Shown here in pieces: positions 47,250-58,397 of a stretch of 64,000 nt of DNA (the stretch's first letter is position 1; each line of letters starts with the position of its first letter). The notes under the pieces are model-generated. The model worked only from the letters and a program-made list of their open reading frames with translations. It searched no databases and was not told the origin of the DNA. Location: assembly GCF_000002235.5 (NCBI RefSeq), contig NW_022145609.1:31721301-31785300 (forward strand), written 5' to 3'. The position numbers and the translations under genes were made by a program. The DNA is from Strongylocentrotus purpuratus (Eukaryota > Echinodermata > Echinoidea > Camarodonta > Strongylocentrotidae).

Positions 47250-47630
47250 ATGGAAAGGCTTGTTTTTGTTTATATATGGAAGCTTAATAATTTTAGTTAT
47301 TACAGAATAAGCATGATTCTTTACACCAGTTGTTATGTGTTGTAGTGTTGTTACTGATCGTTTCAGAGCTTTTCAAGGCTAAATAGCTGACCACTCATGT
47401 GTATAATTTTCTCTGGCTTGATGAAAGGAAAAAATGAAATGGAAAGGCTGTTTTTTATATTTTATTATGGAAGCTTTTTATTCTAGTTATTACAGAATAT
47501 GCATGATTCTTTACACCAGTTGTTATGTGTTGGAGTATTGTTACTGATCTTCATTTTCCTTTCTTCAAGGCTAAATGGGTGACCACTCATGTGTATAGTT
47601 TTTACTGGTTCGATGAAAGGAGAAAAAACA
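47250..47630 (+). repeat. Two-unit ~190-bp tandem duplication
   Basis: TGGAAAGGCT and GCATGATTCTTTACACCAGT recur at an offset of about 190 bp, as do AGGCTAAAT and GACCACTCATGTGTATA. Diverged, no coding meaning seen. Confidence 0.8.
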
Positions 47631-48213
47631 ACCTTAAGTAACCTGCTGTACACCACTATGGACATGTGCTTCCTCGCACACATTTTTAAAAAATCCCCTA
47701 TAGGACATGGGATTAAATAACAAAGGGACAGAAAGGAGGCGCAATTTGTCAAAGTATCAGTTTCTCTGGGGGCCGGGAGACAAAACTAAATTACATCCCC
47801 ACCTCGACTTTATCTCTCCCTCCCCTATAAAGACTTCACCCTTTATGCCGGCAGCTGAAAGCCGTATATAATGCGACGGACTGGCCGGAAACGGAGCACA
47901 CTTCTTCTTTTCCAGAAATCAATACATTGTGTATAAGCGGTGATCATTGCCCTGATAATCAGATGCTAAGAATTGTGTGGAGTTAGTTGCGAGTGGATTG
48001 TGGCTATTACAGGCTATACCACAACATCGATTTCCTTGCCTGCCTTGCTCTCGTACATACGCTATATGCAGATAGCCTCTAATCTCATCCCTTCGGGGAA
48101 ATGAGTTCAAATAACCAGGTTAGCTTCTGAATGAATAATGCATACTTTTATGCAATAAAAAAAATAATAGCTGTTTCTTTTTTAGATTGGGCATATTGAT
48201 TTCCCTGAAGTCA
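47631..48213. other. Unique segment with promoter-like composition
   Basis: Around 47810-47900 the sequence is GC-richer, with CCCCTATAAAG and GTATATAATGCG motifs that resemble TATA boxes on the plus strand. No convincing downstream exon was found. Recorded as a weak candidate only. Confidence 0.2.
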
Positions 48214-48317
48214 TATCGTCCTTGTTTTCACGAAGTGACGGTAGTGAGGAAAATCGTAACGCAAAGTGAATGCAATTTTTGTTCACTACCGTCACTTCGT
48301 GAAAACAGCGACGATAT
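48214..48317. mobile_element. Short hairpin MITE, CACGAAGTGACGGTAG family, copy 2
   Basis: Inverse orientation of copies 1 and 3: TTTTCACGAAGTGACGGTAG, then CGTAACGCAAAGTGAATGCA, then CTACCGTCACTTCGTGAAAA. The ends are ATATCGTC and GACGATAT. Confidence 0.87.
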
Positions 48318-50788
48318 ATCAGAGTAGCATGTAGATTAATTTCCACTTTTAGTTTCTCCTTCTGATACTAGAAGTCTTGCAACCTTTTCCCATTTAATGT
48401 ATACTGAATTGAATGCATGCAGTGAATGTATTCATACTCTTAAAATCTACCTCCCCCTTTCTTCCAAAGTTCCAACCCTCTAATACTTTAAATTCATTAA
48501 TGATTTGCACTCCCAACAATAGGTACATGTACACTGAAAAGATATGTAAACAAAATAATATCTTCATCAACTAAACTTGCATGTAGGTCATATAATTATT
48601 TCTTTTCAAGACTGTTCAAATATTCTTAAAGGTCTTTGTTGACATTCTGCAGACTATCAAAATTATGGCATACTTTCAATTTAAGACATTAGAATAATAG
48701 TCATGACTTTTTGTATACATCAGCAAAGGCGTACTATCATTGAGCTGGTGAATGCCTGCAAGATTTACTAGCAGTCTACTCTAGAGGGCAGTATACAGCA
48801 AACATAAAGTAAACCATCAAGTGATACTTCTAGCATGGTGCAATGAATACTCTTTACATCTACATGTACATTGTAGCAAAGGAGGTATGCATTTCTTCAT
48901 TCAAGATTGTGTTTTTTATACATGTACCATGCTTTTAATGTCAGAACAGATTATTATTTTATCAAACATACTTTTGTTTGAACGTAGGATTTAAAGTCAT
49001 CACAATGAAAAAAAATATGCAAGATTGAACTCCTCTTGATTAATATATTCCAGTAGTTTAACTGTACCATTAATAAACAAATTCCTTTATTGAATTGTAA
49101 ATTCAAACCTCATTGCAAAATGTTGAGAATCATACAGTTTGATATTCTAGTCATCCATTAATCAAAGGAAATAATGTATCCTTCTGTTTTAAACTCTTAA
49201 TAAACAAAACAAACCTCAGGAAAAGACCTTAAAAATGAGGAATAAACTAAGGTACCCACACAATATCAATCTAAACGTGTCAGCTTCTGAAATGAATATA
49301 TGTGTTAAGCTTCGGCTAGAATAGCAACCACAAAAAAAAAACCAGCAAAGTAAAACAAAGATGTTCATTTCTATGTAAATGTATACACAAACCCTGAACT
49401 AAGGTAATATCCTACCCAACCTGAATGCTACAAGGGTGATGACAAAACATTCCAGCATACAGTCACGCATTTCATTCCGATCACGATCCCTACATCCTAC
49501 ATGTCCAACCCATACACTGGAGAAAATTGGGGCTTAGGATTGCAGAGTTAGTGAATATTTGAAGACATCCCAGGAGAAATTTGTTCTTCAATTTCTCCCT
49601 GTCTCTCTGATCTTGAGATGAAACAACGGGAATGCTTTTTAGTTAAATATAGGATTCCATTTGGCAATAGTTTCAGTGGGATATTTTTCAATCCTTTGAG
49701 AACGTTTGTAAGATGCATAGTGTTATGATGTGTGTATTATTTCTCACTGTCTTGTTTATTATAAGACTGATTGCTATGACAACCTCAGCCATCGACGCAT
49801 ACAAAAAAAAATATGTTTCTAAATGATCAGTTACATGAACATTACATTTTATATGTTCTTTTATTATAGCACTTACGGGAAAATGCCTTAAGGGAAATGC
49901 CTCCAATAACACTTGCATTAAAAGAAGAAGTTCTTGTAACTCAAATTTTGCCAAGAATGGATCAGCGTGACGTGGTACTTTCTTTCTCTTGAAATCTTTC
50001 CGCTTCACTGTTTACTTCACTTTTACCCCATGCCACTTTTTTCACTCTTGGAACAAAAATGACAAAATAACAAAATAACACATCACTGCATGTTGAATGG
50101 TGTCACGTTTGACAAAGCCTGAACCTTATTCATAATGTAAAATTATCATTTAGAAAAGACTGCTTTTTAATAAAGAAGTATGAAAAAAAAACTCTACAGA
50201 AAGATCTGTTAAGCCCTATTTACATGTACAAGTTTTAAAATTGCCTCCAACTCATCAACAAGGAGTCTACAAAGAGTTAGGCTCTGCAATAAATCTACAT
50301 GTAGACAATTTAATAATGAAAACCCAGGATGTCATCCCCTGAGTCTGCTGAGAGCCTGGAGAGTATTAAATCATGACATTTGAATAGTACATGTACGTGT
50401 ACATGTACATGTAGGTACAGTAAAATCTAAAGAACATATCCTCCTGGCTTTTTCTACAAGAGATATAAAAGTTTTCCACCGATCCAGTCAAGGAAAATAC
50501 AATAAAAGATAACAACTTTATAGTTCATATTTTGTTTGCTTTTTCCACAGGTGATACCTGAGTTTTCCACTGCTCTGGTCAAGGAAGATGTGATAAAAGA
50601 TAACAAATCTACATGTAAGACTGGAAAAAAAGCTAGCATGCCTGTTCATAACCTACATGTACATGTAGACATAATGGCCCGTTTGTAAAAAATGTGTCAT
50701 AAGAGTAAAAAACGCGTCATAAGAGTAAAAAAACGCGTCATAAGAGGAAAAAAACCTCTGTTTGTCGACAAACCTCCTTTGTGAATTT
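48318..50788. other. Intergenic, no recognised gene
   Basis: AT-rich unique-looking DNA. An open frame on the minus strand (50008-49688) has no recognisable domain. ACATGT-rich microsatellite sequence lies at 50388-50415, and a short CGCGTCATAAGAG triplication at 50705-50745. Nothing else supported. Confidence 0.4.
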
Positions 50789-50895
50789 GGGCCAATCCGT
50801 TTGGAGCCAGAAGGGCATTTCCTCTCTACCTACATGTATGAGATAACAACCTTCTTCTTCTTTCATATGAGAGCTAGAATGGGAGTTAATGATAT
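50789..50895. repeat. Palindromic GTTAAC-CTTCTGGC repeat, degenerate copy next to the satellite
   Basis: AATCCGTTTGGAGCCAGAAG then GGCATTTCC on the left; GAGATAACAACCTTCTTC on the right, followed by AGAGCTAGAATGGGAGTTAA. It directly precedes the first 107-bp satellite unit, whose own half-site begins ACAGTGTTAACACC. Confidence 0.6.
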
Positions 50896-51535
50896 GCTTT
50901 AATACAGTGTTAACACCTTCTGGCTCTCAACGAACATGCGCCAGATTTACTATTAGCCCAAGCATTTGTATCGTTTCTTTGTTTACCACTCATAGCACAC
51001 ACAACGCTTTAATACAGTGTTAACACCTTCTGGCTCTCAACGAACATGCGTCAGATTTACTAGCCCAAGCATTTGTATCGTTTCTTTGTTTACCACTCAT
51101 AGCACACACAACGCTTTAATACAGTGTTAACACCTTCTGGCTCTCAACGAACATGCGCCAGATTTACTAGCCCAAGCATTTGTATCGTTTCTTTGTTTAC
51201 CACTCATAGCACACACAACGCTTTAATACAGTGTTAACACCTTCTGGCTCTCAACAAACATGCGCCAGATTTACTAGCCCAAGCATTTGTATCGTTTCTT
51301 TGTTTACCACTCATAGCACACACAACGCTTTAATACAGTGTTAACACCTTCTGGCTCTCAACGAACATGCGTCAGATTTACTAGCCCAAGCATTTGTATC
51401 GTTTCTTTGTTTACCACTCATAGCACACACAACGCTTTAATACAGTGTTAACACCTTCTGGCTCTCAACGAACATGCACCAGATTTACTAGCCCAAGCAT
51501 TTGTATAGTTTCTTTGTTTACCCCTCAAAGCACAC

Positions 51536-53304
51536 TTACTTACTTACTTACTGCCCATTATGCCTCCTGGCACATAGGGCAGCAACAAAAGTCTTCCACT
51601 CTTTCCGATCCTGGGCCAGTCTTTGGATTGTATCCCATGTGTGGTTCAGGTCTTTAATCTCTCCTTCCACAGTTCTTCGCCAAGTGGTTTTAGGACGTCC
51701 CCTCTTTCTTTTGCCTTCTGGTGTCCAGTGGAGGGCTGTTTGTGTGATGTCATCTCTGTCCTTTCTCACTACATGCCCGATCCATCTCCACCTTCTTCTC
51801 GTGATGATGCTCTCCATGCTGTCTTGATGGCATTGGGCATACAGTGCTTCATTTGAGATGGTGTTTGGCCAGAAAATGCGGCATATTCTTCTAAGACTCT
51901 TTGTGTGGAAGACTGATAGCTTGCTGAGGTCGTTTTTAGTCATTTTCCAACATTCAGAGCCGTACAGGAGAGTGGAAAGGACACAGCTCTGGTACAATTT
52001 TAGCTTGGTCTTGGTGCTGTACTGCTGCGATCTCCATATATTATTGAGCATTCTGAGTGCATTTCTGGCTTTATTCAGACGGTTCTTAATGTCTTTACCT
52101 GCGCCTCCATCGTGCCTGACAGTGCTGCCCAGGTAAGTAAACTCCTCAGTTATAGGTAGGTCTTCCCCGTTTGCTTGAATTGGTAAAGGATCCGAGATGT
52201 TCAGGGTCATCACCTCTGTTTTCTTTTGGCTGATCTTCAAGCCAATTTGCTGGGCAAAATCACTGAGTCTGGATGTTTTTTCCTGCATATGCTGGTGGGT
52301 GTGTGAAAGTAGAGCGAGATCATCTGCAAAGTCGAGGTCCTCAAGTGTAGAAAAGAGGGTCCATCTTATGCCTCTTTTTTGGTCTTCAGTTGCCTGTCTC
52401 ATCACCCAGTCTATGGCGATGTTGAAGAGCAGTGCCGACATGACACACCCTTGCCTTACTCCAGTCTTCACTTGGAACTTATGGTTACTGTTTCCAACTC
52501 TGCATGTGAAGTTGGTGTAAAAGCTCTTAATTACAAGAACTAGCTGCTCTGGTATCCCATATTTGCGTAGTATTTTCCAAAGGCTGTCTCGGTGGATGCT
52601 ATCGAATGCTTTTTCAAAGTCAACAAAATTAATATAAAGTTTCCTCTGCCATTCTGTGCATTGCTCTATGATGTTACGAAGTGCAAATATCTGGTCAGTG
52701 CACCCTTTTCCCTTCCGAAAACCTGCCTGTTCCCTTCTGAGATTTTGGTCAACAGCATCTATGATACGTGTAATAATTATCTTTGCCAATATTTTGCTTG
52801 GTATTGACAATAGAGTGATGCCACGCCAGTTATTGCAGTTTTTTCGGGATCCCTTCTTTGGTAATTTTATAATAACTCCCTCTGACCAATCGCCAGGAAC
52901 TGCCTTCCTTTTCCATATAGCTGTAAAGAGTGGCAAAAGAATTTTTGCTGCTAATTCTGGGTCCGCCTTAAAAAGTTCCGCGTTGAGATTGTCAGAGCCA
53001 GGGGCTTTACCATTTTTTAGTGATTTAATTGCAGCTATTACTTCTTCTTTAGTTGGTGGTATGCTGCTGACATCCAAGTCCACCTCTGCCTCTTGTATGT
53101 CAGCCTCTACTGTCGGTGGTGGTCTATTCAATACCTCGTTAAAGTGCTCGGCCCATCTAGCTTCCTGTTCTGCTTCTGTTGTAAGAAGCCTCCCCTGTTT
53201 GTCTTCAATAGGTGAATTTGTGGTTCCTCTATACTTGCCACTGATTATTTTAGTAATTTTATATACCTTTCCTTGTTCTCCTTTAATGGCTGCTTCCTCT
53301 GCTT
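51536..53304 (-). mobile_element. RTE-like LINE, 5'-truncated, inserted in the satellite
   Basis: The 1769-bp insertion is bounded by a perfect 13-bp target-site duplication CCTCAAAGCACAC (51523-51535 and 53305-53317). Subtracting insert and duplication restores an exact 107-bp satellite unit. Its 3' end (left) is a (TAAG)n tail with no real 3' UTR. The reverse transcriptase reading frame is intact, but the upstream endonuclease and any ORF1 are missing, so this is a dead-on-arrival 5' truncation. The short-repeat tail and encoded C-terminus fit the RTE clade; exact family needs comparison. Confidence 0.93.
51548..53304 (-). CDS. LINE reverse transcriptase (partial, N-terminally truncated)
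   Basis: An open frame of 589 codons extends to 53317; its first four codons come from the target-site duplication, so LINE-derived sequence starts at about residue 5. Residue positions count from that frame. NGKAPGSDN 102-110 and NWRGITLLS 163-171 belong to the early RT blocks, and EQAGFRKGKGCTDQI 196-210 follows. Motif A is FVDFEKAFDS with Asp233, motif B GVRQGC 286-291, motif C FADD 330-333. Then TYLGS 394-398 and the C-terminal RRRWRWIGHVVRKD and KRKRGRPKTTWRR blocks seen in invertebrate RTE-like elements. All catalytic residues of the polymerase are present. The endonuclease that makes the first nick is absent. The TAA stop (51548-51550) falls in the terminal (TAAG)n tail. Confidence 0.93.
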
Positions 53305-54714
53305 CCTCAAAGCACACACAATGCTTTAATACAGTGTTAACACCTTCTGGCTCTCAACGAACATGCACCAGATTTACTAGCCCAAGCATTTGTATCGTTT
53401 CTTTGTTTACCACTCATAGCACACACAACGCTTTAATACAGTGTTAACACCTTCTGGCTCTCAACGAACATGCTTCAGATTTACTAGCCCAAGCATTTGT
53501 ATCGTTTCTTTGTTTACCACTCATAGCACACACAACGCTTTAATACAGTGTTAACACCTTCTGGCTCTCAACGAACATGCTTCAGATTTACTAGCCCAAG
53601 CATTTGTATCGTTTCTTTGTTTACCACTCATAGCACACACAACGCTTTAATACAGTGTTAACACCTTCTGGCTCTCAACGAACATGCGCCAGATTTACTA
53701 GCCCAAGCATTTGTATCGTTTCTTTGTTTACCACTCATAGCACACACAACGCTTTAATACAGTGTTAACACCTTCTGGCTCTCAACGAACATGCGCCAGA
53801 TTTACTAGCCCAAGCATTTGTATCGTTTCTTTGTTTACCACTCATAGCACACACAACGCTTTAATACAGTGTTAACACCTTCTGGCTCTCAACGAACATG
53901 CGCCAGATTTACTAGCCCAAGCATTTGTATCGTTTCTTTGTTTACCACTCATACACGTAGCACACACAATGCTTTAATACAGTGTTAACACCTTCTGGCT
54001 CTCAACGAACATGGGCCAGATTTACTAGCCCAAGCTTTTGTATCGTTTCTTTGTTTACCCCTCATAGCACACACAACGCTTGAATACAGTGTTAACACCT
54101 TCTGGCTCTCAACGAACATGCGCCAGATTTACTAGCCCAAGCATTTGTATCGTTTCTTTGTTTACCACTCATAGCACACAACGCTTAAATACAGTGTTAA
54201 CACCTGGATCTCAACGAACAAGCGTCAGATTTACTAGCCCAAGCATTTGTATCGTTTCTTTGTTTACCACTCATAGCACACACAACGCTTGAATACAGTG
54301 TTAACACCTTCTGGCTCTCAACGAACATGCGCCAGATTTACTAGCCCAAGCATTTGTATCGTTTCTTTGTTTACCACTCATAGCACACACAACGCTTGAA
54401 TACAGTGTTAACACCTTCTGGCTCTCAACGAACATGCGTCAGATTTACTAGCCCAAGCATTTGTATCGTTTCTTTGTTTACCACTCATAGCACACACAAC
54501 GCTTTAATACAGTGTTAACACCTTCTGGCTCTCAACGAACATGCGTCAGATTTACTAGCCCAAGCATTTGTATCGTTTCTTTGTTTACCACTCATAGCAC
54601 ACACAACGCTTTAATACAGTGTTAACACCTTCTGGCTCTCAACGAACATGCGCCAGATTTACTAGCCCAAGCATTTGTATCGTTTCTTTGTTTACCACTC
54701 ATAGCACACAACGC

Positions 54715-55829
54715 ATTCATGTACATTTCATGTTGAAACAAAGTGAGTCATGTCACAATCTAATGTCTCATTACTTATTATACGTAAAGCCTCGGTCACA
54801 AATTCCATTACGAACTGCTACGAACGCCGCACAAACGATTTTCAGACGATGGAAATTTGGGAAGACAATGGAAAAACAGGGAGATTCGTCCGAAATAATC
54901 GTTCGTTGTGACCATAGCTTTAGATGCCTATAAACATGCCTTTAATATGCTTCAACACTGATTCATTATTGCGACGTGTAACCAAATCTTCATCGAATCT
55001 TGAAGCACACTTTCAGCCAGACAGCCTTCTGCAGATGCTGCCTTCTAGATCCTTTTTTTTTCTTTAGTGAAAATCAAAGACATTGTCACGGTTCAATTCT
55101 TTGAGCATTTAATTATTCTATTTTGAGGCACAGTGCAACATGAAGACTGTTTATGAAACTGTGATCAATACATCATCACCATGAATAAGATTAATACCAG
55201 CCTCCTGTGCATAATCAATTCCAAGTAATGTGCAGTTTAGGCACATACACTGTAGATGAGAGACCAAGGGAATTGTGATACTAACAAGATTAACATGGTA
55301 CCTCAAACAAAATTCATGTGACTATTTTCCCCTCAGAAACTTTATTTTGACAGTTTCATTTCACTTCACAGTAGCACCAAATAAAGTCACTTTAAAATTA
55401 TTATTAAGAGAAAAGCTGAAATGCATTTATCTTGATTATTCTTTGGCATTAAAAATATTTTAAAGGGAATTACAGTTGTGTATATGAGGATGAGGAATGG
55501 GCATTGTATCTTATAGCCTAGGGTAGAAAGCTAGAGGAACTAACAATATATTCTTATTAAAGATACACAGAAATATCATCATTCCATTGTCAATTATTAA
55601 AGTCAGCATTTTCACTCTTACAAGGGGGAAAGTACATATATAATAGCGTCCTATATCATTTACATTCACAGGCTTGAATATTTTCCCCATACTACCTTGC
55701 ATGGGAGATAATGTATTTGCCTCCCTCTATCATGTATATCCTGAAGAACCTCTAAAGGGATGCACCTGAGAGTTTCTCTTCTGGGTCGTTAAGCCAAATG
55801 ACTCATTCATTCTTAATACTACCCCTCGG
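54715..55829. other. Intergenic, no recognised gene
   Basis: No exon-like or repeat structure recognised. A palindrome-like CGAACGCCGCACAAACGATT stretch around 54815-54910 may be another degraded mobile element. Confidence 0.35.
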
Positions 55830-55832
55830 GAG

Positions 55833-55930
55833 GGGAGGGTCGTGAGGGGGTGTAAGGGGGTGTGAAGGGGGTGTTAGGGGGGTGTGAGGGGGGTGTGAGG
55901 GGGGTGTTAGGGGGGTGTGAGGGGGAAGGT
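55833..55930 (+). repeat. G-rich minisatellite GGGGGGTGTGAG
   Basis: About eight imperfect 11-13-bp units of GGGGGGTGTGAG and GGGGGGTGTTAG. Confidence 0.93.
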
Positions 55931-56360
55931 GACCCTGATCATTACTAGGACATCTACCAGATGCAAAGTGTGATGTATTGGGGTCGTTCATACATACAGT
56001 AGTGGGTGAGATTCTTCCCAAATTTATATTTAAATTAAGATTGAAATTTCAAATTTGGGGTGTGAATAAAAAAGTAAATCTGCAGTAAATCAGTCTTGCA
56101 AATTAATGAGATTCTGGTTGCAAATGAGGTGTCACTAACAGCTCTTTCTGAATAACTGCAATTATTTGTGTGCACACAAATGAAAGTGAAAGTGAGTTAA
56201 ACAAATATACGACATAACATGCATACATGTATATGTATATCACGTATAAATAGGTGAAAAAACATTCAGATTTTAACCATTTAATTAAAAAATCTGAGTG
56301 TGAACGTACCTACACTGTACTGGTACATGTATTCTGCCACCAAAGATAATTTGGCAATCA

Positions 56361-56464
56361 ATTCGTCGCTGATTTCACGAAGTGACGGTAGTGAAAAAAA
56401 ATTGCATTCACTTTGCGTTACGATTTTCCTCGCTACCGTCACTTCGTGAAAACATGGACGAATT
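56361..56464. mobile_element. Short hairpin MITE, CACGAAGTGACGGTAG family, copy 3
   Basis: ATTCGTCGCTGATTTCACGA then AGTGACGGTAG; core TTGCATTCACTTTGCGTTAC; right arm CTACCGTCACTTCGTGAAAA. Same orientation as copy 1, opposite to copy 2. Confidence 0.87.
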
Positions 56465-56564
56465 ATCACAGCTCCCTTTTTAATGCCTTTAAATCTAATT
56501 TCCCTGTAGAAAGGAGGATATATACACTGTACCTACAGGTAAGCCTGATCACTACAGGAAAATA

Positions 56565-56989
56565 AATGATTTGCAAATGGAAATCAACAATGAAAATATT
56601 GAGGTTTTGAAGATATTGGGGCATTGATTTTCATCGTTCTGTTTTTTAGCATCTTTGAATTCATGTCCCTCTCAAATGGCATGTGTAAGTGTGTGTGTGT
56701 GAGAGGAGGGATAGGCAAGTCTGATATTATATGAATATTCATGAGTAACAAATGGAGACCAATAGTGAAAATATTCTCTTATCTGAGATATTCGGCAATT
56801 GATTTTCATAGTGCCCTCTTTTCAGTCCATTTGAATTTAATCCCCTATCAAATGGTATGCGGGATACAATCATAAGCCCTAATTATTACCAAAATGATCC
56901 ACACTATTTTGGGGGGAAGGGGTCTAGGTCGAGCTTCTTTTTATTCTGTATGCAAGAGCCCTATTTAAAAAAAAAAATTAAAAATTCAG

Positions 56990-57023
<34 letters not shown>

Positions 57024-57320
57024 GTCCAGAGTTTTATTTCAGGCAGCCATGTGTCCCAGGTGACTGTCTGTGTCGAGCCCTGCATTACCTGAATATCTAT
57101 GAATGGCTAATGGTACAAACAATCAACATATTCATTCATAACAGTTCTGGGTCATTCATTTTCAGTTTCCCCTTTTCAAGCCCCTTTTCATGTCTCTTGT
57201 GGATGAGGTAAGCCTCATCATTCTAGGAGCTTGGTGTTTGTGATTGGAAAAAAGGAACTACGGTAACAGCAATGACATTCTGTTATCTGGTAGAGGGCTA
57301 TTGATTTTTAGAGTTCCCAT
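56565..57320 (+). repeat. Diverged ~180-bp tandem units with G homopolymer
   Basis: AATGAAAATATT and AGTGAAAATATT, ATTGATTTTCAT, and CTATCAAATGGTATG-like blocks recur at about 56588 and 56768. Weaker echoes (CATTCATTTTCAG; CTATTGATTTTTAG) lie near 57160 and 57300. An unusually long G run of about 32 bp lies at 56990-57022. Confidence 0.5.
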
Positions 57321-57354
57321 TTTAGTTTTTTTTTAATGGAATGTATTTATTGAA

Positions 57355-57817
57355 TTGGGGGTATGTTCAAGCGATTTTTGAAGTTAGAATCACAAACATG
57401 AATCACAAATCAAAACGGTATTATGAAACATGGTTACTGCAGGAGAACGTTCAAGCGAGTTTCCATCACCGCTGATTTTCGCTCGTTTCAAGCCCAGCCA
57501 CTGCGCATCACACTGCATAGCTTGACCAGGATTATAGGTCAACTTCGGCGTGGGCTTTCTGAATTTGTTTACAGTCGACTGTCGGCCAAACAGGAAGCAG
57601 GCCATAATAATGACATAGAATCATGATTGAAATCTCTGTTGCGTTCAAGTGATTTTCAGCTCATCTTTTTCACCGTTTCATGTTTGCGTTTTGAAACACG
57701 TTTATTCTTACGACCAACAAAAAATCACTTGAAATCTCTTGAACGCAACCGTGTTTCAAACTAAACGTCTGTGAAAACCATGTTTCTAGGATGAAAAGTG
57801 TCGCTTGAATGCACCCA
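57355..57817. repeat. Foldback element, GGGTGCGTTCAA family, copy 3
   Basis: The left end TATGTTCAAGCGATTTTTGA is paired with the right end GTCGCTTGAATGCACCC. Internal GCGTTCAAGTGATTTTCAG and CTTGAACGCAACCGTGTTTC motifs suggest two related foldbacks nested or joined. Long open frames inside are incidental. Confidence 0.7.
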
Positions 57818-58085
57818 TACAGTGTATATATATATATACTTATGTATTACCTTTGTTTATCCAATCATTAATATCGCGATAAAGTCACCCTGGGGATTAC
57901 AATCTTGAAGGTTATCTCAATAAGCTATTCAACCTATCACAAATTAACATCAATAATTCTAAGTATAACTTTTTGCACCTCTCTCCCATTTGGGAGTCTT
58001 CTCACTCGATAATTGGCTACTGAGTAGACTTCACAGATGGATCGTCCACATGACTACAAATATTTCCACAACAGTGCACTGTCTA

Positions 58086-58397
58086 TAGGCCTGTCCTCAT
58101 CAGCTCGAGTTTGCCAAATAACCCGCTATTTCAACTATCCCGATTGCAAATAAACCCGTTAATTTGCGCCCTCATCAGCCCGCAGTTGCAATTAGCGGAA
58201 TATTGGTTGAGAAAATATTCTGAGAAATCTTGGTCTTGTGTACAAAATATCCCGCTTATTTGGAAAAAAGCGGGCTAATTTGTGCTAGTTTGTGAAGAGC
58301 GTATTGGTCTGGTGAAGATGCAATTTCGAGCTTCGGGATATCCTGAGTCTGAAAATAGCGAGTTATTTAGCAAACTCAAGCTGATGAGGACAGACCT
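58086..58397. repeat. Foldback element, AGGCCTGTC-TCATC family, copy 3
   Basis: The left end TAGGCCTGTCCTCATCAGCT continues CGAGTTTGCCAAATAACCC. The right end in reverse complement is TAGGTCTGTCCTCATCAGCT then TGAGTTTGCTAAATAAC. About 310 bp, the cleanest copy of this family in the window. Confidence 0.85.

Larger units (their letters stand above)
50896..54714 (+). repeat. 107-bp satellite, 19 units, interrupted by a LINE
   Basis: Units start with GCTTTAATACAGTGTTAACA at 50896, 51006, 51113, 51220, 51327 and 51434, then after the LINE at 53323, 53430, 53537, 53644, 53751, 53858, 53971, 54078, 54183, 54287, 54394, 54501 and 54608. Most spacings are exactly 107 bp and units are nearly identical; a few differ by small indels (110, 113, 105 and 104). 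Each unit holds GTTAACACCTTCTGGCTCTC, one arm of the window's palindromic repeat. Open frames across it are artefacts, since 107 is not a multiple of three. Confidence 0.97.

Noticed and set aside
51445-53447. Plus-strand open frames across the LINE
   Set aside because: Antisense shadows of the reverse transcriptase frame.
50896-54714. CRISPR-like regular spacing
   Set aside because: Whole 107-bp units are repeated, with no short repeats separating unique spacers; this is a satellite in eukaryotic DNA.
53330-54933. Repeated open frames with SGSQRTC-ARFTSPSICIV
   Set aside because: Each is the 107-bp satellite unit read in one frame; the unit is not a multiple of three and frames break at every unit.
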